Part shown: positions 44,030 to 56,072 of the stretch, in pieces
How the letters are laid out: the number at the start of each line of letters is the position of its first letter
How positions within the stretch are numbered: position 1 is the stretch's first letter
Assembly: GCF_000499845.2 (NCBI RefSeq)
Contig: NC_023753.2
Span: 8,261,791-8,325,790, forward strand
From: Phaseolus vulgaris
Taxonomy: Eukaryota; Streptophyta; Magnoliopsida; Fabales; Fabaceae
Length of the DNA: 64,000 nucleotides
Direction of reading: 5' to 3'
Translations under genes and position numbers: made by a program
The notes under the pieces: model-generated
The model's database searches: none
Told to the model about the DNA's origin: nothing
Seen by the model: the letters and a program-made list of their open reading frames with translations, nothing else

Positions 44030-46153
44030 ATGGCTAGTGTTAGTGGCATTGTTACCACTACTTCCTTCTGCATTTTGTTCTTTATTTCTTGCTTGCTTTC
44101 TGCTTCCTCTGAACCACTTGAAAGGCCTCCAATTGTGGATGGACTATCATGGAATTTCTATTTGACCAACTGTCCCAGGCTTGAAAGGACAGTGACAAGC
44201 CATCTCCAGAAGGTGTTCAAGCAGGACAGTGGTCAAGCTCCTGCTTTACTCAGGATCTTCTTCCATGACTGCTTCGTTCAGGTATATAATAACTACGATT
44301 TATGCAGTGTCTTTATGTTCATCTCATTGTATTATCACAAAGCTTTTTCTTACGATGTTTGTATAAGTATCCTTGTTTGGACCTCAAGTTCATACATAAA
44401 TTATATCTGACCTAATTTTTAACTAACGTGTTACTTATAATCAGACATTAACAGTTCATTTAAGGATATAAGTAGCATAAACATGCTTGAATAATGTTAG
44501 AATACAGGAAATATTGGATGCATAGATGGTTTTAATGTATTTTGGATGATGTTGATAAAGGGTTGCGACGGGTCAATATTGTTGGATGGAAGTCCAAATG
44601 AAAAGGATCAAGCAGCAAACATAGGAATAAGGCCAGAGGCGTTGCAGACCATTGAAGACCTTCGATCTCTTGTTCATAAGCAGTGTGGAAGAGTTGTCTC
44701 TTGCGCAGACCTGGTTGTTCTAGCAGCTCGCGATGCTGTTTCTCTGGTAAATTAATTAATTTCATGCCTTATTTATTTATTTTTTTGATCTAAAACGTAA
44801 AAGTAAAATCTGCAACAAAACTCACTACTATATATACTTCAAAATACACACAAAGAAAAGTCCCCAAAGCCATCCTACAACTTCAGAAAGTGTAATTTAA
44901 ATTAAGGTACGACCATCTACAATATAAGAAAAAGAGAACAACATATTATGTGAAAAAAAAAGCTGCATATTTTTTTTATCTACAATAATGAAGAATATAT
45001 TAAATATGAATGCTAGACTCACTCCATTTTCTGAAATTTTCCATTTTCTGAAATTTAAAATTATTTTATATATAAATTTAAAATAAGAATTTTAAAAGGT
45101 TTAAAAAATTAAAATAACTTACTCGCAAACTAATTTTAATTTATTTTTATAAATATCTGTGCAGAACCTTGTATAAAAGATGTATTTTTTTTTCTCCTAG
45201 GTGGACATTTAAAAAATATTCCACAAAAGTTAAAACAAAGAAGTCATCTTTTAAATGATGATTGACAGCACTTTCACCTAAAAAGAAGGAGTATGATTAT
45301 TTTCTACTAGGATGAGTAGGAGAACACTTTTTCTTTTGTTTGTACAAAGAACCATACCACTTTAACAAAAAAATATTATTTCTATTAATTATTATGCTCC
45401 ATCTTTTTAAGAGAGCATGCCCTAAGGTTTATATGAGAAAGAGTCTTAACTATTTGATGAAAGAGTTAATGAGTATTGTTTATATGTATAAAGAATGATT
45501 AGCATTCTCTTGATGGTTGTTTTTCCACTTTGGTTTAGTTGGGGGGTCCAAAATTTGCAGTGCCACTGGGAAGAAAGGACGGTCTAACGTTCAGCATAAA
45601 CGGCACAAGAAACCTTCCACCACCGTCGTTCAGAACTGGCAAGCTCCTCGACACGTTCGCCGCCAGAAATTTCAGTGCCACCGACGTGGTGGCACTCTCC
45701 GGAGCGCACACATTCGGGCGGGCCCACTGCTCCACATTCTTCAACCGAATCAACCAGACGGGGACACCAATCGACCCGTTCTTGGCCAAGAACCTGAGCA
45801 AGACGTGTCCGACTTCGCAGTCTTCGAACACGGCGGTGCTGGACGTGCGAACCCCGAACGTTTTCGATAACAAGTACTACGTGAACCTGGCAAACAGCCA
45901 GGGCCTGTTCACCTCGGACCAGGACCTGTTTAGCGACTCGAGGACAAAAGGGATTGTGAACTCCTTTGCTTCCGATCAGAAAGTGTTCTTCGATAGTTTT
46001 GCCGATGCGGTGGTGAAGTTGAGCCAGTTGGATGTGTTGACGGGGAAACAGGGACAGATTCGCGCCAAATGCTCCGTGGCCAACACGAAGAAGGAGGGTT
46101 TGGTGGTGACCTCAGTGGTGGAAGAAGACATGGATTTACGCGGTCACATCTGA
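44030..46153 (+). CDS. Class III secretory peroxidase (peroxidase 12-like), first of a tandem pair
   Basis: Haem peroxidase of the secretory pathway that oxidises phenolics with hydrogen peroxide, usually in the cell wall or vacuole. Exons 44030-44281, 44561-44746 and 45539-46153, all phase 0, give 350 residues. A hydrophobic signal peptide (about 1-26) is followed by the mature start near EPLERPP. The distal catalytic site is RIFFHDC (R75, H79), then GCDGS 85-89; the proximal haem ligand is H203 in LSGAHTFG. VSCADL and TPNVFDNKYY are family motifs. The third intron of the ancestral four-exon structure is absent. Sequence is closest in style to Arabidopsis peroxidase 12. The second exon-third exon join gives VSL then LGGP, where relatives have SGGP. 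The neighbour at 49253 is a tandem paralogue. Confidence 0.95.
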
Positions 46154-46354
46154 GATTAAGGAATATTTGTTTCTTAACTTAATAAATTAATGACCTGTCT
46201 GCAATGTCTAATCCTTAATTTCTATGTTCACTTGGTTACCTTTTGATAATAACAGAAGTCTACTTTAAGCTAATAAAACCTGTTCATACTTATCACTGTG
46301 ATATTATATATATTATATCATATCAAATGAACTTTAAGTCTAACTCAATTCCAT

Positions 46355-46418
46355 AAAATCGGTTCATGGTAAAATCGGTTCATGGTAAAATCGGTTCATG
46401 GTAAAATCGGTTCATGGA
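46355..46418 (+). repeat. Four tandem copies of a 16-bp unit
   Basis: AAAATCGGTTCATGGT is repeated four times (the last copy ends GGA). It follows CTAACTCAATTCCAT and precedes TTGCACCTACTTATATATTA and a GATGTGGGATCTTCAACA tail, all typical of a common legume dispersed repeat. The fourfold expansion looks local. Confidence 0.9.
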
Positions 46419-48009
46419 GTAAGATTTGCACCTACTTATATATTATGAAAGACTTTAATTTCTAATCGATGTGGGATCTTCAACAATTATCAGAAATTAA
46501 TTTTATTATATATATAACTAAATATGTTTTCATTTATTTTTAGGTAAAATTGAATTTCGACCTCCAGAGAAATTATAAATTAATTGTTTCAATTTTATTT
46601 TGAAAATCCAAAATTCTATTAAAAAGATGTAGTTAGTTCACGTGTTTCACATAAGTGAAAGTCTAACTTTTGATTATTTGTTTAGTGAGAGGATTGATTT
46701 ATACTATTATCTATCAGCATAAAAAGTTTGGTGTCTAAAAATATATTTAACTTTTATAATATGAGTTTGAGGAACGAATTATGAGTTTCAAATTATATTT
46801 TTATTAGAAAGAAATATAGTTTGTGTTACATGGAATGAATGGAGTATGATAATTGAGTGACATTCAAATACAAATGTCATAACTCAATTAGTTCTTATTC
46901 TTGATTATGGAATTATATTTTAATTTCTTAATGCACATTGTGTTTTGTTTATTTATTGGTTTATGAATGTATACATTATCACATGAGTCAATTGGGATAA
47001 TGTAAGATTTTATGTCTTAGGTGAGATGTGAGAGACAAATGACTTGTTGTTTAAAAAATCAATAAATAAATAAAGTAATAATGAAAGATAAATAGTAACT
47101 AGGTTAATAAGGAGTAGTTTGTTGATAATGACCGGAAATCATTAAGGAAGAGAAAATGTAAAATAATGAATGAAATGCAATTGAAATTTTAGATTGTGAT
47201 TTATATAAGTAGATCTCCAGAACATTAAAGTCTCATATCAAATATCTAGAACACATAAGGTAATCTCTCATGCACAAAGATACCCATATTCAACTTTAAT
47301 AAATATAAAAATAACTTAATTTTAAAATCCTGTTTTGGTTTTATATATTATACACTTATAAAAAGTTGTTAGTTTTACCCCAAAGTTTTTAAGCAATCAT
47401 ACCGACCAAAAATTTAAAGTGAATAAACATCCAAACACTCTCACAAACCTTCAACTTTAATCGTTATTTTGACCAATAAATACTTATACCCTAAAATCAA
47501 AACAAAAAAACAGAACCTTAAAATCTAATATCATAATCTCTAAAATCAAAACCCAAAACGAAAACAAAAAATATACACTACGAAATCGGAAATCAATGAC
47601 ACCCAATTACAAAAGGAGAGAAAAAAAAATCACATTTCCACACATCAACCCTAAAAAACCCAACATCAAAACCAAAATGCAATCAAACTAACCAAACGAC
47701 AACAAACTTCCTTTGAGGTCCCCAAATCACACTGCAAAGTGCATTCTAAATCACATGGAAATTCGAATTCAACTCGCTTTCTTCCAAAACCTAAAAATAA
47801 AATGGGGAAGAACCCCAAATATCACCACTAATTTGAATCCCACCTTTTGAATTTGTCCACAACAACATGGATCCCATAGTACAATAAAAAAAAATCATCT
47901 TACATACAATTGTATTCTGCGTGGTAGGTGTCAATATATATCATAACCCTTAAAGAAAATATATTCCTAACATAGTGATTTATAAGCCTTTAATATGTAC
48001 CTAGTTTGC

Positions 48010-48495
48010 ATGTTGTTCCTGTTAGGGAGATGAGACCTAGAGAACTTTTGATTGACTTCGTTTTCCTCCCTCCTGTCGGGCAGTCTGCTAGAATTTCAGC
48101 TTGCTCCTTCTCACCTTAGTGCTACTCCTTTAGGTCTCGGTCGCTCTATCTCAGGTGAATGCCGAATGGGAGTACCTGCAGAAGATACTCCAACGCTTAA
48201 GTCAACAAAGGGGACTCGCTGCTAGGTTGTCAGAGTATATTTAGTAAAAATGTACCTTGTTCTTGTAATGTGATTTATATTATTTTAATGGGCTTACCTT
48301 ATTGGATCAGATTAGTGGAGTGAATCGTGCTTAAAGGCGTATTATCTAGTTCTTAATGATAGTTTAGCTTTGCTGACCTTGATTTGAGCGTTAATGGACT
48401 GAATGTGTCGGTCAGCCCGCACGAACGTGTTGGGCTTGGTCATGGAAACCTAGTTATGGCATTTGACTGTTGGTCCATACCAGTACAGTATGAAA
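48010..48495 (-). repeat. LTR-like remnant, reversed, related to the one at 8670
   Basis: On the minus strand it contains TGACTTAAGCGTTGGAGTAT followed by CTTCTGCAGGTACTCC, matching the motif block of the LTRs in this window. It also has TACTGTACTGGTATGGACC, close to the sequence at 9090-9115 read on the same strand. On the plus strand it begins TGTTAGGGAG and ends AAATAACA, so a TGTTA/TAACA pair of ends is possible. I found no flanking duplication. Confidence 0.5.
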
Positions 48496-49252
48496 TAACA
48501 AAAATACTTTTTTTTTATATCATCAATTAGATGTTGTATAGTGAAGCAAGTTGTCAATATATTATTCTTCATAAATTTTTGCTGTTACGGTAGAAACTAT
48601 TTTTTTTTATGTGTATGGTCGGATGTGTGAAAAGAGTCTTTTTAACTAATCATAGATTTTTTTTTTATAATAAGGATGAAGTATTCATTAAATACTTCTA
48701 TTTATTATATTTTTTATTATCAATAAAAATAATAAATTTAGACACTAGTTAAGAAATTAGATTGATTGGAGGAGATTTATGCAGTTCCACTAACAATAGC
48801 AAAGGATGAAAATATTCTTATATTCTAACACTACTAAGAATAGAAGAATTTTTTTTATTATTATTGAAATATGAATAGGAGATGAATTTTCTTGGTGAAG
48901 TTATAAAGGAACATTTTTTTTCTATGAAAATTCCGTGCATGCAGCCCCACTTGCATTGACTATGTGACATGCTTATCGTTTCACTAGGTTCCATTCAAAG
49001 TGAAAGACCCACTTGCCTCAGTCATTGTCTAATTATTTGTCTGTTTCCTCTGGAGCCTTCAACTAACCACACGGCTGCTTAGAATCCCCTAACCATAAAT
49101 TGCAAAAACCAATTTGTATTATTCACATCCTAAAAAAATTATGAACATATATTATTCGCACGCAGTGGTCCATCGTTCAGAGTCACTACTTTATCTTTAA
49201 ATACTAGAGATGCCTTGCTACATCTGAAGCCATTACCATTCTACTTTTGACT

Positions 49253-51586
49253 ATGGCTTCTTGTAAGACTGCTATTTTCAGCTTTCTTCTCGTCTCAATC
49301 TTTCTTTCTGTTTCCGTTATCAAAGTGTGTGAGGCACAAGCCAGGCCTCCTACAGCCAGAGGTCTATCATACAACTTCTATGACAAAACTTGCCCTAAGC
49401 TTAAATCTATCGTTAGAACTGAGCTCAAAAAGGTCTTCAAGGACGACATTGGTCAAGCTGCTGGCTTGCTTCGCCTTCACTTCCACGACTGCTTTGTTCA
49501 GGTAGGACCTTATGCACAACATCTCATGCTTGTTAACACACGATTTTCTGCTGCCGAAACTTCATGTTATATATGCTTATAGGTAGTTTACAGAACGAAT
49601 AATGGTGAAAAAACAAACTCAAACACAAACACTGGTTAGCTTTTTGGCACTCCTGCACACTAGAGTCACTAAACATTTTTTTGAAGATGATAAATGAAGT
49701 TTACATATAAATGGTGATTGTGTGAATCAGCTATATATAACGTGTCTCTTGTCATTAGGCCAAATTAATCCACATTTAGCTGTTATGAAACCTTCGTTCA
49801 TTTGGATGTACAGAAAACATATGGTGACAAATGCATTGATGAGTGTTGTTGGTTATTAACTGTGGTTAGATGAAAAAATTGAAAATGTAGGGATGTGATG
49901 GGTCAGTTTTATTGGATGGATCAGCAAGTGGGCCGAGTGAGAAAGATGCGCCACCAAACTTGACTTTGAGAGCTGAAGCTTTTAAGATCATCGAAAAGCT
50001 TCGTGCTCTCTTAGAGAAGAGCTGTGGAAGAGTCGTCTCATGTTCAGACATCACTACCCTCGCTGCACGCGATGCTGTTTTCCTTGTCAGTAACATTATT
50101 TTCGTTATTATTCCCAGTTTGCATATTCATTTCATTATTATAAAATTAGAAAAATATGTTTTGGTCTTTGTCATATGTGATTTTATCGCTACTAAACAAA
50201 TACACGAAGTTGAAAAACTATTATTATTGACATGAATTTTTTCATACATACATACACATATATATATAACTAAAAACACTTTTTGCTCTTCCGAGAATCA
50301 ATAATTTTATCATTAAAGTTAAATGAAATTAAAATAATATCAAAACACGAAGATATTTAATTTTTATTCACAACAATGTTACAACTTTTGTTTGATTCGA
50401 GAAAAACACATGTTTATATATACGAGAAAAAGACATGACAAACAACAACATTAAGAAAGAATCCGCACTTTATAAAAGAATATTTCCCTCATTTAATTCA
50501 TAAGAGATGAGAAAAGAAATCATGGTCCCTTACTATAATCCTTTCCTTTCTATTCGAAAATATTTAAAGTGCCATTATACCTTTAATAGTTAAACATATA
50601 TAAACAAAAATAATATGTCTTTTTTTTATTTAATTTTTTTTGTCATTCTTTAAATATAATATTTTTCACTCTCGCTTCTCTTTTATCAGTCAATTAAGGC
50701 GTGTCACTTGAATACTTAAATACATGGTTTATTCATTTAAGTAATGCAAATGCAATTGCTTCTTCTTTTTTACATTATAATACATACAAAACATAATGGA
50801 ATAATTCATATGCATGAAATTTTTTTTACATAAAAGGATGTCCAGTGACTCAATTCAACCATACCCTTAAACAATCATCAACATTTTTTTTTTTACCTTT
50901 TCTCCATTTCACACTTTCTTTTCTATCTTTCTTTATCCAAATTGTTTCTTTATTATGAATGACAGTCAGGAGGACCAGACTATAACATTCCCTTGGGAAG
51001 GAGAGATGGGTTAACGTTTGCCTCTAGACAAGCAACATTGGACAACCTTCCACCACCCTCAAGCAACACCACCACCATCCTCAACTCCCTTGCCACCAAA
51101 AACCTTGACCCCACCGATGTGGTATCCCTCTCTGGTGGCCACACCATAGGCATCAGCCACTGCAACTCTTTCACCAACAGACTCTACCCTTCACAGGACC
51201 CTGTCATGGACAAAACCTTTGGCAAAAACCTCAGACTCACTTGCCCCACCAACACCACCGTCAACACCACAGTGCTGGACATTCGATCCCCCAATACCTT
51301 CGACAACAAGTACTACGTTGACCTCATGAATCGACAGGGCCTGTTCACCTCCGACCAAGACCTGTACACCGATACGAGGACCAAAGGCATTGTCACCAGC
51401 TTTGCCGTTAACCAGGGTCTCTTCTTTGAGAAGTTTGTGTTTGCCATGCTGAAGATGGGCCAGCTCAGTGTGCTGACGGGAAATCAAGGGGAGATTCGTG
51501 CCAACTGCTCCGTCAGGAATGCCAATAGCAAGGCCTTCTTGACTTCTGTCGTGGAAAATGTGGCCCAAGAATTCATAGAAATGTAA
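49253..51586 (+). CDS. Class III secretory peroxidase (peroxidase 12-like), second of a tandem pair
   Basis: Same enzyme class as its neighbour. Exons 49253-49501, 49891-50085 and 50966-51586, all phase 0, give 354 residues. A signal peptide (about 1-28) ends near CEAQ. Distal site RLHFHDC (R74, H78) is the standard form; GCDGSVLLDGSASGPSEKDA follows. The proximal ligand is H207 in LSGGHTIG. SGGPDYNIPLGRRDG and VLDIRSPNTFDNKYYVDL are strongly conserved with Arabidopsis peroxidase 12. The donor of the second intron reads GTCAGT, not GTAAGT. The ATG was chosen because it starts a good signal peptide; two upstream in-frame codons exist but no upstream ATG. The shared intron positions show that the pair arose by tandem duplication. 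Confidence 0.95.
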
Positions 51587-52176
51587 CCGGGTCGTGTTTG
51601 TTGTATGTGTTATGACCATGAATAATGCGTAGACCCTTGTCTCTTGTTTCTTGTTTTGAGGGTTTTTTGAAGGATGATCTAACTTGGTAAGGAACTGTTG
51701 TCTAATGTTATACGTACTTCAGTTGTAATAAATTGAAAAATCTGAATGAGAGCTTCTCATTTCCATATATATGTGGTAAAAAAAAATAGTTAGTAATAGA
51801 CTTGCTCTTATTAATCAGGACATAATTGAAATTAAGATACCAATTCTGATAACTTTGGTTACTTCCTCTTAAGTTTCTATCCGTTTTGGTTTGAAGCTAT
51901 GAAGCTATCCCATGCCTGTTAATGTGTAAAGGGTTGAGATACCTATTCTTTTGCTGATCATTTTTTTTTTCATTCTTTAAATTGTTCATTATGCGCACAA
52001 TGTATCTTCTACATAATTTCCTTTCAGGGGACTTTCTCCAAATATCAATGGGTATTTAGAAGAGTTTATCCGAGCTATGGAAGTAGACACCGCAGTGCTC
52101 AAGCCTTTAAGGAGCAGAGCCTAAAAGCGAGAATTCTTTGGAAGCGATATGATTGAGGTGTTTCCACTTTAAGATG
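51587..52176. other. 3' flank of the second peroxidase
   Basis: No gene. The first 150 bases are likely the 3' untranslated region (AATAAATTG-like signal near 51728). The rest is ordinary spacer. Confidence 0.5.
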
Positions 52177-53135
52177 CGTTTGGATTGGGAGGTGATCTAT
52201 GAGGATTCCATGAAGTAGATGTATGGAGAAGTAAATGTGTGAAGATGAGAGAAGAAAGTGTGAAGAAAGTGAAAATGTTTTGATTGAGGTATGTTAGAAT
52301 AGATGTAGGAAAATTTATAGGAGTTTATGAGTGATGTGATGATTTTGAGAAAATTTTAATTTTTTTTAAATTATTAAATGTTACTTTACAAATTTATCCT
52401 TACCTATTAAATTTTTTTAATAATGAAATAAGTTATTTTTATTTAAAAATAAACAACTTTTACATATAGATTTAAAAATTAAAATTAGAAAATAAATATA
52501 TATTAAATAGAAATAGATATAATTTAAAAATTATAATTAGAAAAGAATGTATTTAATAAATTAAATAAAAATAAAATTTCAAGTAATTTCTAAATATTAA
52601 ATATGCATTAAAAATTAAAAAATAAGTCAGAAAATAAATAAGATGTTATATAAATAAAAAATAATATTTTTTATTATTAAAAATAAGAATAATAAAAAAA
52701 TGCTAAAAATAATATAACATAATTAACAATAGAAAATAATTTCATAAAAAACTATTATCAAATAAATTACTAACTCATAACATAATAATTATTAACAAAT
52801 ATATTAATATAAACACAACAACAAATTAAATAAAAAGAGAACTTCAAATAATTTCTTAAAATATTAAATATATACTATAAAATTAGAAAATAAATCACAT
52901 CGTATATAAATAAAAAAAAAATATTATTTTTTAATATTAAAAACCCTTGTAGAGGAATGAGGGTAAATTCAGAAATAACACATGTTGATGTGGCTTTTTC
53001 TCTACATCTCTTCTTCATTTTGAGGGGAGAGGATATTTAAGGTTCACAGGTATATCCTCTCATCCTCTTCCCTACAAAACCCTGGATCTAAATAACTAAT
53101 ATCCTCTCCCTGTGAACAGTACATCCATAGAAGCA
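52177..53135 (+). repeat. Dispersed TTTGGATTGG repeat, copy 3 (longest)
   Basis: Starts GCGTTTGGATTGGGAGGTGA, then AGAAGAAAGTGTGAAG, then a second block TTTTGATTGAGGTATGTTAG at about 52280. A long AT-rich tail ends with a GC-richer edge (CCTCTCCCTGTGAACAGTAC) and GAAGCAAACAAAGCC. The reverse complement of that edge, GGCTTTGTTTGCTTC, resembles the left edge, so the copy may be complete with short inverted ends. Confidence 0.6.
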
Positions 53136-53189
53136 AACAAAGCCTAAGTGGGAAAATGCAAAACGGTCAAGGAATATTTGTTGTGCATA

Positions 53190-53511
53190 CACATGCTAAA
53201 GAGAAAATCATGAAATAGAAACGATTTTAGAGACAAAAAATAATTAGTTACTATAATGATTAAATTGGAGACTAAAAAAAATTTTAGTTTCTAAATTAAT
53301 TTCTATTATTGTTAAATGGTTTCTAAATTGATATCTAATTAGCTACCAAAGATTTTGCTATCAAATTTAGAATCTAAGTTATTACAATAATAAAAACTAA
53401 TTTACACACTATTTTTTTTTAGCTTCTAGAATGATCTCTAATTTAGTCACTATAACAGCTAATTATTTTTTTCTCTAAAATTAGTTTTTATTTCATTATT
53501 TTCTTATAGTG
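53190..53511. mobile_element. CACTA-type MITE remnant
   Basis: The right end reads TTTTCTTATAGTG, so its reverse complement starts CACTATAAGAAAATAATGAA, a textbook CACTA terminus. The left end CACATGCTAAAGAGAAAATC is a decayed version, and the next 70 bases match inward (GAAATARAAAC, TTTTAGAGA, AAATAATTAG). Both halves carry repeated TTAGAGAC/AATTTAGAAAC sub-terminal units. No transposase, and no matching 3-bp target duplication, so it is an old non-autonomous copy. Confidence 0.75.
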
Positions 53512-54409
53512 AACTGAAGCTTTTTAGTTCTTCAAATTTCTGTGGGTTCCTTTAGTGGTTTGAGTTTGTTCGCTTGAGTTTATGTTTGGTTGAATTTCTG
53601 GGCAAGTTTATGATTGGGTCACACCTTGGGTTTTGGGTTTGGTTGCATTTCTGGGTTCTGCTTGTGTTGTACTTCTGTTTTGGTAGAATCTTAAGGTGTT
53701 ATATGTTTTTTCTGACTTTCCAAGTTTTTTATGGGTTGAACCTGAAGATGTTTCTGGATTTTTTTTATGGGTATTTGTGTTATTTGCTTTAGTTGAATCT
53801 CGAGGTTTTCTAGGTTTTTGAAAGTGTGTAAATAGGTCAATAACTAGGAAGAATGGAAGAACACAACATTATGGACCAAATCTAACTTGATTTTTTAAAC
53901 TACTGGTCATACCTAAGCCAAAATCCTAAAAACATTAAACAACATTCAGTCGTTAAGCAAATCAAAATGAATAAGAGATAGTTCTAGAAGCTTATGAAGA
54001 GGATGAACTTGTATGCAAGAACCAACATGTCGAGGACCTTTTGTTATTTTTATGACACCTTCTTCTCGAGGTTACGACTTTTTTTTATCAACAATAAAAA
54101 ATAAATTGAAAATGATTAAAAAGGATTGTCCTAACCTATACATACAAAGAAAAGATATGGGACAAGATAGAGGATAACACTATATAGTTATCATCCAACA
54201 TAAAACTTTCATCTAACATTAAATACTTTACTAATCTATAAAAAACTACTACGAAATTTCACCATTGTCCTTATCCTATATAAAGACTAAAATTTGTACC
54301 CAAATACAATACAACTGGACTAGAAACATAAGTAGGAAACATAATAAGAAGTTCGGTTTAACACTATTAAGTGGCATAGAAAAGACTTCGGTCTTATTTA
54401 TGATATTGT
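53512..54409. other. Spacer
   Basis: The frame at 53574-53792 encodes only a T/G-rich hydrophobic string and is not a convincing gene. No other feature seen. Confidence 0.5.
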
Positions 54410-54790
54410 CAATGGAGCTTTAAAAGACTTGATTGATCGATCTTATTCTTGATACTTATGAACTTTAAAGGTTTGACAATTTTACCTAATTTTTAGTATT
54501 ACTAGTTGATTTTAAAAGCTTGATCGATCAATCTTATTTTTTGTACTATCAGTCGGACCTTAAAGGCTTACCAGTTTGACCTAATTTCTAGTACTACTAG
54601 TTGACTTTAAAAGCTTGACCGATTGACCTAATTCCTGGCACTTTCAGGCAATCCTTAAAGGCTTGTCTATTCAGCCTAATTTCTAGTACTACCAGTTGAT
54701 TTCAAAAGGCTTGATTGTTCAGCCTAAATTCTGACACAGTGGACTTTAAAAGGCTTGACCGGTAGACCTTATTTATAGTACTACCTCTAG
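54410..54790 (+). repeat. Degenerate minisatellite, about eight copies of a 46-48 bp unit
   Basis: The block GAYTTTAAAAGGCTTGA (with variants) recurs at about 54415, 54459, 54505, 54554, 54600, 54649, 54697 and 54739, with ACCTAATTTCTAGTACTACTAG between. Spacing is 42-49 bases. It is too diverged to be recent. Confidence 0.8.
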
Positions 54791-55015
54791 TCATCGATTT
54801 TGATGAGATTGACCTATAAGAGATCAACCCCTTAAATTCCTTATCGTCTGTAGGGTGATATCTAGTCATTACTTTTAAGGGGATCAACCTTTAGAAGATT
54901 GATCGCTCAAATTCCCTATCGTGCGTAAGATAATCTTTAGAGAAGGTTTTGAGAAGATCGATCTCTAAGAGATTGACCTCTCAAGTTCCTTAATCGCATT
55001 TTGAGAGATCCAATC
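54790..55015 (+). repeat. Second degenerate array, three units of about 75 bp
   Basis: Units start near 54790, 54865 and 54940. Each contains GATNRACCTNTAAGAGATTGA or a close variant, a TCAARTTCC segment and a TTATCG or similar. It adjoins the 47-bp minisatellite and shares its TTGACC words, so both may derive from one original sequence. Confidence 0.65.
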
Positions 55016-55839
55016 GAAATCCTCAACAAAAATCTAAAAGTTAATAATTTTTTAAAACCATTTTCGAAAATCCATATTGTGAAAAAAATATAATAAGAAA
55101 AAAAATCATTTTTTTAGATTTATTAAAAAGAATCCACTCTTTAAAAAGTCGGAAAAGCCTTTTGAGAGCCGTACTTTAAGAAAAACTAATAAATGTTTTC
55201 TTATATGAAATATACAGTTTATGTTTTATGTCATGCAGACTAGGTCTCACAGATTTTGAGAAATATGTTTTAGTCAATAATATTTTTCCACGTTTTCTTC
55301 TTCTTTTCTTCCACCATGCAACAGGTGTGCTGTCGTAGACCAAATCTTCCTTATCATCATTTTTTTGTAATATATTTTTGCATTAGCAGGATCATCGGGC
55401 CCAAATGATAGAAATGTCTATATCGGGCCTCGTTAACATTGGCCCGTAATTTGGCGGATTTGGGTTCTCTGGAATCTTGTTTTTGTTAACAGGGGTGAAA
55501 CTAAGGAAAAATAAAAGGTGGATGAAGAAAATAAATGATGATTATGAGAGGCATTAATTAGTAGCAATCTGAATATAATTGGTAGAAGGGAATCACACTC
55601 ATGGAGCCAACTATCCCTTTCCAAACCACTCATCACAATTACTTCTCTACCCACTTCTTTTATTTCTTATTATTAATTTTACTTTTTTTTAATTATTATT
55701 ATATTGGAGAAAAATACCTAACCAAACGAACTTTCGGTTTTTGCATGTACAAAATATAAGCCACATTCCATTCTCTTACAGTCTTTGTGAGGAAAAATTG
55801 ACGAACACTTTATGTGCAAATCATCAATCTATCTATCTA
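55016..55839. other. Spacer
   Basis: No gene. Short frame 55433-55654 (minus) has no recognisable content. Confidence 0.5.
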
Positions 55840-56072
55840 TATAAATTAACATAAATAGTTTTAAAATATAACAACTAAAATAAAACAATCATACAAGTAT
55901 AGAAAAAATGAGTAATTAAATAATATATTAATATACAAATTATTTTACAAATTGCTTTTTAAATATATTAATATACAGCAAATTATTATATTGTATTAGT
56001 CAAATTATTTACATTCATCTTTACTTACTTTTCTTTAATCCTTTTACTCCATCTCAATCCAAACAAAGACTA
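55840..56072 (-). repeat. Dispersed TTTGGATTGG repeat, copy 4, reversed and truncated
   Basis: Read on the minus strand from 56072 it starts TTAGTCTTTGTTTGGATTGA, then GATGGAGTAAAAGG, followed by the AT-rich tail seen in the other three copies. The second internal block is not visible, so it is shorter or more decayed. Confidence 0.5.

Larger units (their letters stand above)
46154..49252. other. Spacer between the two peroxidase genes
   Basis: No gene. It contains a 16-bp repeat array at 46355-46418 (separate entry), followed by a legume-style dispersed-repeat tail with GATGTGGGATCTTCAACA near 46470. A stretch rich in C/A and poor in T lies at 47470-47880 without a credible frame, and an LTR-like remnant at 48010-48495. 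From about 48900 the sequence is the promoter of the second peroxidase, with a TATA-like CTTTAAATACT at 49195-49205, about 50 bases before the ATG. Confidence 0.55.

Noticed and set aside
53574..53792. Hydrophobic 72-codon frame
   Set aside because: T/G-rich low-complexity sequence encoding F, L, W and Y; no neighbour or splice support.
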